This document shows, piece after piece, positions 5,412 through 6,745 of a DNA stretch of 6,745 nt. Source of the DNA: Elstera litoralis. GTDB lineage: Bacteria; Pseudomonadota; Alphaproteobacteria; Elsterales; Elsteraceae. A program made the translations under genes and the position numbers. How positions within the stretch are numbered: the stretch's first letter is position 1; each line of letters begins with the position of its first letter. Under the pieces are notes generated by a model. It made no database searches. It was not told the origin of the DNA and worked only from the letters and a program-made list of their open reading frames with translations. The DNA lies in contig NZ_LAJY01000239.1 in NCBI RefSeq assembly GCF_000963705.1, positions 1 to 6,745 on the forward strand, in the 5' to 3' direction.

Positions 5412-6745
5412 ATGGCTGTCATCGCCCTTACCCGTTTGCTGCCGAGTGTGCGCGAGTGTGCCGACTGCCGCACGCGCTTCGAAAGCCGCCTTGCTCAAGG
5501 CCTGAACCGTGCCCTCCCGCAAGGGCGCGATCATCTCGATCTATCGGAGGCCGAGCAAGCCGTTGCCGAGGAAATTGCGGCGGAGCTGGCGGGCGCGCAC
5601 GCGCATCACGCTCACGATCATCACGACCACTCGGGCCACGATCACGCCGGTCATACCCATGCGCCGGTCGATCTGAAAAAACTGGTGGAAAACGGCGGAA
5701 GCGGCCTTTCTCAGCCTCTCCGGTCTCTTGATCGCCGTGGGGCTGCTGCTCGATTGGACGCAAGGTGCGGAGAGCCGCTTCGCCTATGTGCCGGCGGCGG
5801 TCATCGCGCTTATACCCATCGGGCGCAAGGCGGTGGCTGCGGCGCGCAATGGCACCTTCTTTAGTATTGAAATGCTGGTGTCGATTGCCGCCATCGGCGC
5901 GTTCTTTATCGATGCGGTGGCGGAAGCGGCGGTGGTCGCGTTTCTGTTCATCATTGGCGAAATGCTGGAAGGCGTTGCCGCCGCCAAAGCGCGCGCCGGA
6001 ATTCAAGCCCTGGCCGACCTCGTGCCGAAGGGGGCGACCGTCGTGCGGGACGGGCAGCGCATCGATCTGCCCATCGCCGATCTTACCCCCGGCATGCGGG
6101 TGGAAGTGGTGCCGGGCGGGCGGATTCCCTGCGATGGAACCATTGCCGCCGGGCAAACCAGCGTCGATCAATCCCCCGTTACCGGCGAATCGGTGCCGGT
6201 CGCCAAAACCGTCGGCGATACGGTTTTTGCGGGCAGCATCAATAGCGATGGCGTCATTCAAATCACCGTCGAAACCGCGAGCGCCGATAATACGATTGCC
6301 CGGATCATCGCGCTGGTGGAGCAAGCCGAAGGCGCGAAATCGCCGACTGCCCGGTTCATCGACCGCTTCAGCCGCTGGTACACGCCCAGCGTGACGCTGC
6401 TATCGCTGTTGGTAATCATGGTTCCGCCGCTGCTGTTGGGCGGCGATTGGTCGACCTGGGTCTATCGCGGCCTCACGCTGCTGCTGATCGCCTGCCCCTG
6501 CGCGCTGGTGCTGTCGACGCCCGCCGCCATTACCTCCGGCCTTGCTGCCGGGGCGCGGCGCGGGTTGCTGATGAAGGGCGGGGCGGTGCTGGAGAAGATC
6601 GGATCGGCGGCGATTATCGCTTTCGATAAAACTGGCACCCTCACCGAAGGCCGCCCCAGCGTAACCGATATTCTGCCGGTCGAGGCGACGCGGCGACGCT
6701 GCTGACCTGGCGGCGGCGGTCGAGCGTGGCTCCCATCATCCGCTG
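5412..6745 (+). CDS. zntA: ZntA-like zinc/cadmium P1B-2 ATPase, frame broken twice, 3' end beyond the window
   Basis: An ATP-driven Zn(II)/Cd(II)/Pb(II) exporter of the inner membrane. The ATG at 5412 has GAGG 7 nt upstream. The first frame (5412-5681) encodes a Cys- and His-rich cytosolic N-terminus. The membrane body is in the next frame, open from 5677 (stop TGA at 5674) to a stop at 6703-6705. Removing one A from the A6 run at 5676-5681 joins them as ...LKNWWKTAEAAF. In that restored numbering: TM1 about 98-114, two helices near 147-182, PCDG in the actuator domain, TGES 257-260, the TM6 metal motif CPC 361-363 within CPCALVLSTPAA (typical of P1B-2, not copper pumps), and phosphorylated D405 in DKTGT (6625-6639). 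The CPC-to-DKTGT spacing (44) equals E. coli ZntA. A second shift near 6685-6710 moves to a third frame encoding AAAVERGSHHPL, with the conserved His-Pro, at the window end. The ATP-binding C-terminus is not in the window. As written the gene is a broken frame; it may be a pseudogene or carry sequence errors. Confidence 0.9.
5457..5497 (+). other. CxxC motif in the ATPase N-terminus (degenerate HMA-like region)
   Basis: Residues C16 and C19 form CADC, followed by a helix-like RTRFESRLAQGL. This resembles the metal-binding CxxC loop and first helix of heavy-metal-associated (HMA) domains. Only about 40 residues separate it from the His-rich stretch, too few for a complete HMA fold, and the Gly-Met before the first Cys is missing. 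It is probably a truncated or divergent metal-binding segment. Confidence 0.5.
5598..5660 (+). other. His-rich metal-binding linker of the ATPase
   Basis: Residues 63-83 contain 11 histidines in 21 positions, mixed with Asp, Ala and Gly (it begins HAHHAHDHHDH). Such segments in zinc P1B ATPases bind metal ions before the first membrane helix and may tune transport or buffer zinc. It lies wholly upstream of the first frame break. Confidence 0.85.

Noticed and set aside
5675..5682. Classical -1 slippery heptamer (A AAA AAC) at the frame break
   Set aside because: The codon phase is wrong: the upstream frame reads AAA AAA C, and joining the frames needs +1 or -2, not -1.
5428..6324. Minus-strand open frame of about 298 codons opposite the ATPase
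   Set aside because: It is rich in His, Arg, Asp and Gly, as expected from the complement of a GC-rich gene, and overlaps unmistakable P-type ATPase motifs on the plus strand.

Overview
The window is GC-rich, ordinary chromosomal-looking bacterial DNA. Protein families and codon use suggest an alphaproteobacterium, possibly of the Rhodospirillales type; that placement is an inference, since no rRNA or other marker is present. I see no tRNA, rRNA, CRISPR array, insertion sequence or phage gene.

Left part (1-3796, all minus strand): a glycan operon. It runs from a large two-domain protein (N-terminal GT4-type glycosyltransferase fused to a helical C-terminal domain that looks like a six-hairpin toroid) into a GH130-family mannoside phosphorylase/hydrolase 39 bp downstream. 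After another 65 bp comes the first 30 codons of a further gene, cut off by the left edge and preceded by a good ribosome binding site. A glycosyltransferase paired with a GH130 enzyme suggests synthesis and trimming or phosphorolytic recycling of a mannose-containing oligosaccharide; the actual glycan cannot be read from the sequence.

Middle (3797-4351): a mostly non-coding stretch with several strong palindromes, including a 20-bp-arm hairpin at 3841-3884, and one small unrecognised minus-strand gene (start 4217) that appears frameshifted in a run of seven C.

Right part (4352-6745): metal and stress handling. A Dps-type ferritin (minus strand) is divergent from an ArsR/SmtB-family zinc sensor (plus strand). 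Directly after the sensor, and overlapping its stop codon, lies a 12-2-12 type operator and probable promoter, followed by a ZntA-like P1B-2 ATPase gene for Zn/Cd export. The regulator carries the complete SmtB-type alpha-5 metal site (Asp-x-His-x10-His-x2-Glu). The logic is therefore readable: zinc releases the repressor from the operator and the exporter is expressed.

The ATPase frame is broken twice (in an A6 run at 5676-5681 and in a GC-rich repeat near 6685-6710). With the small gene, this makes three apparent indels in about 2.7 kb, all in homopolymers or short repeats. Sequencing or assembly error is the simplest explanation, but gene decay or frameshifting cannot be excluded from this window.
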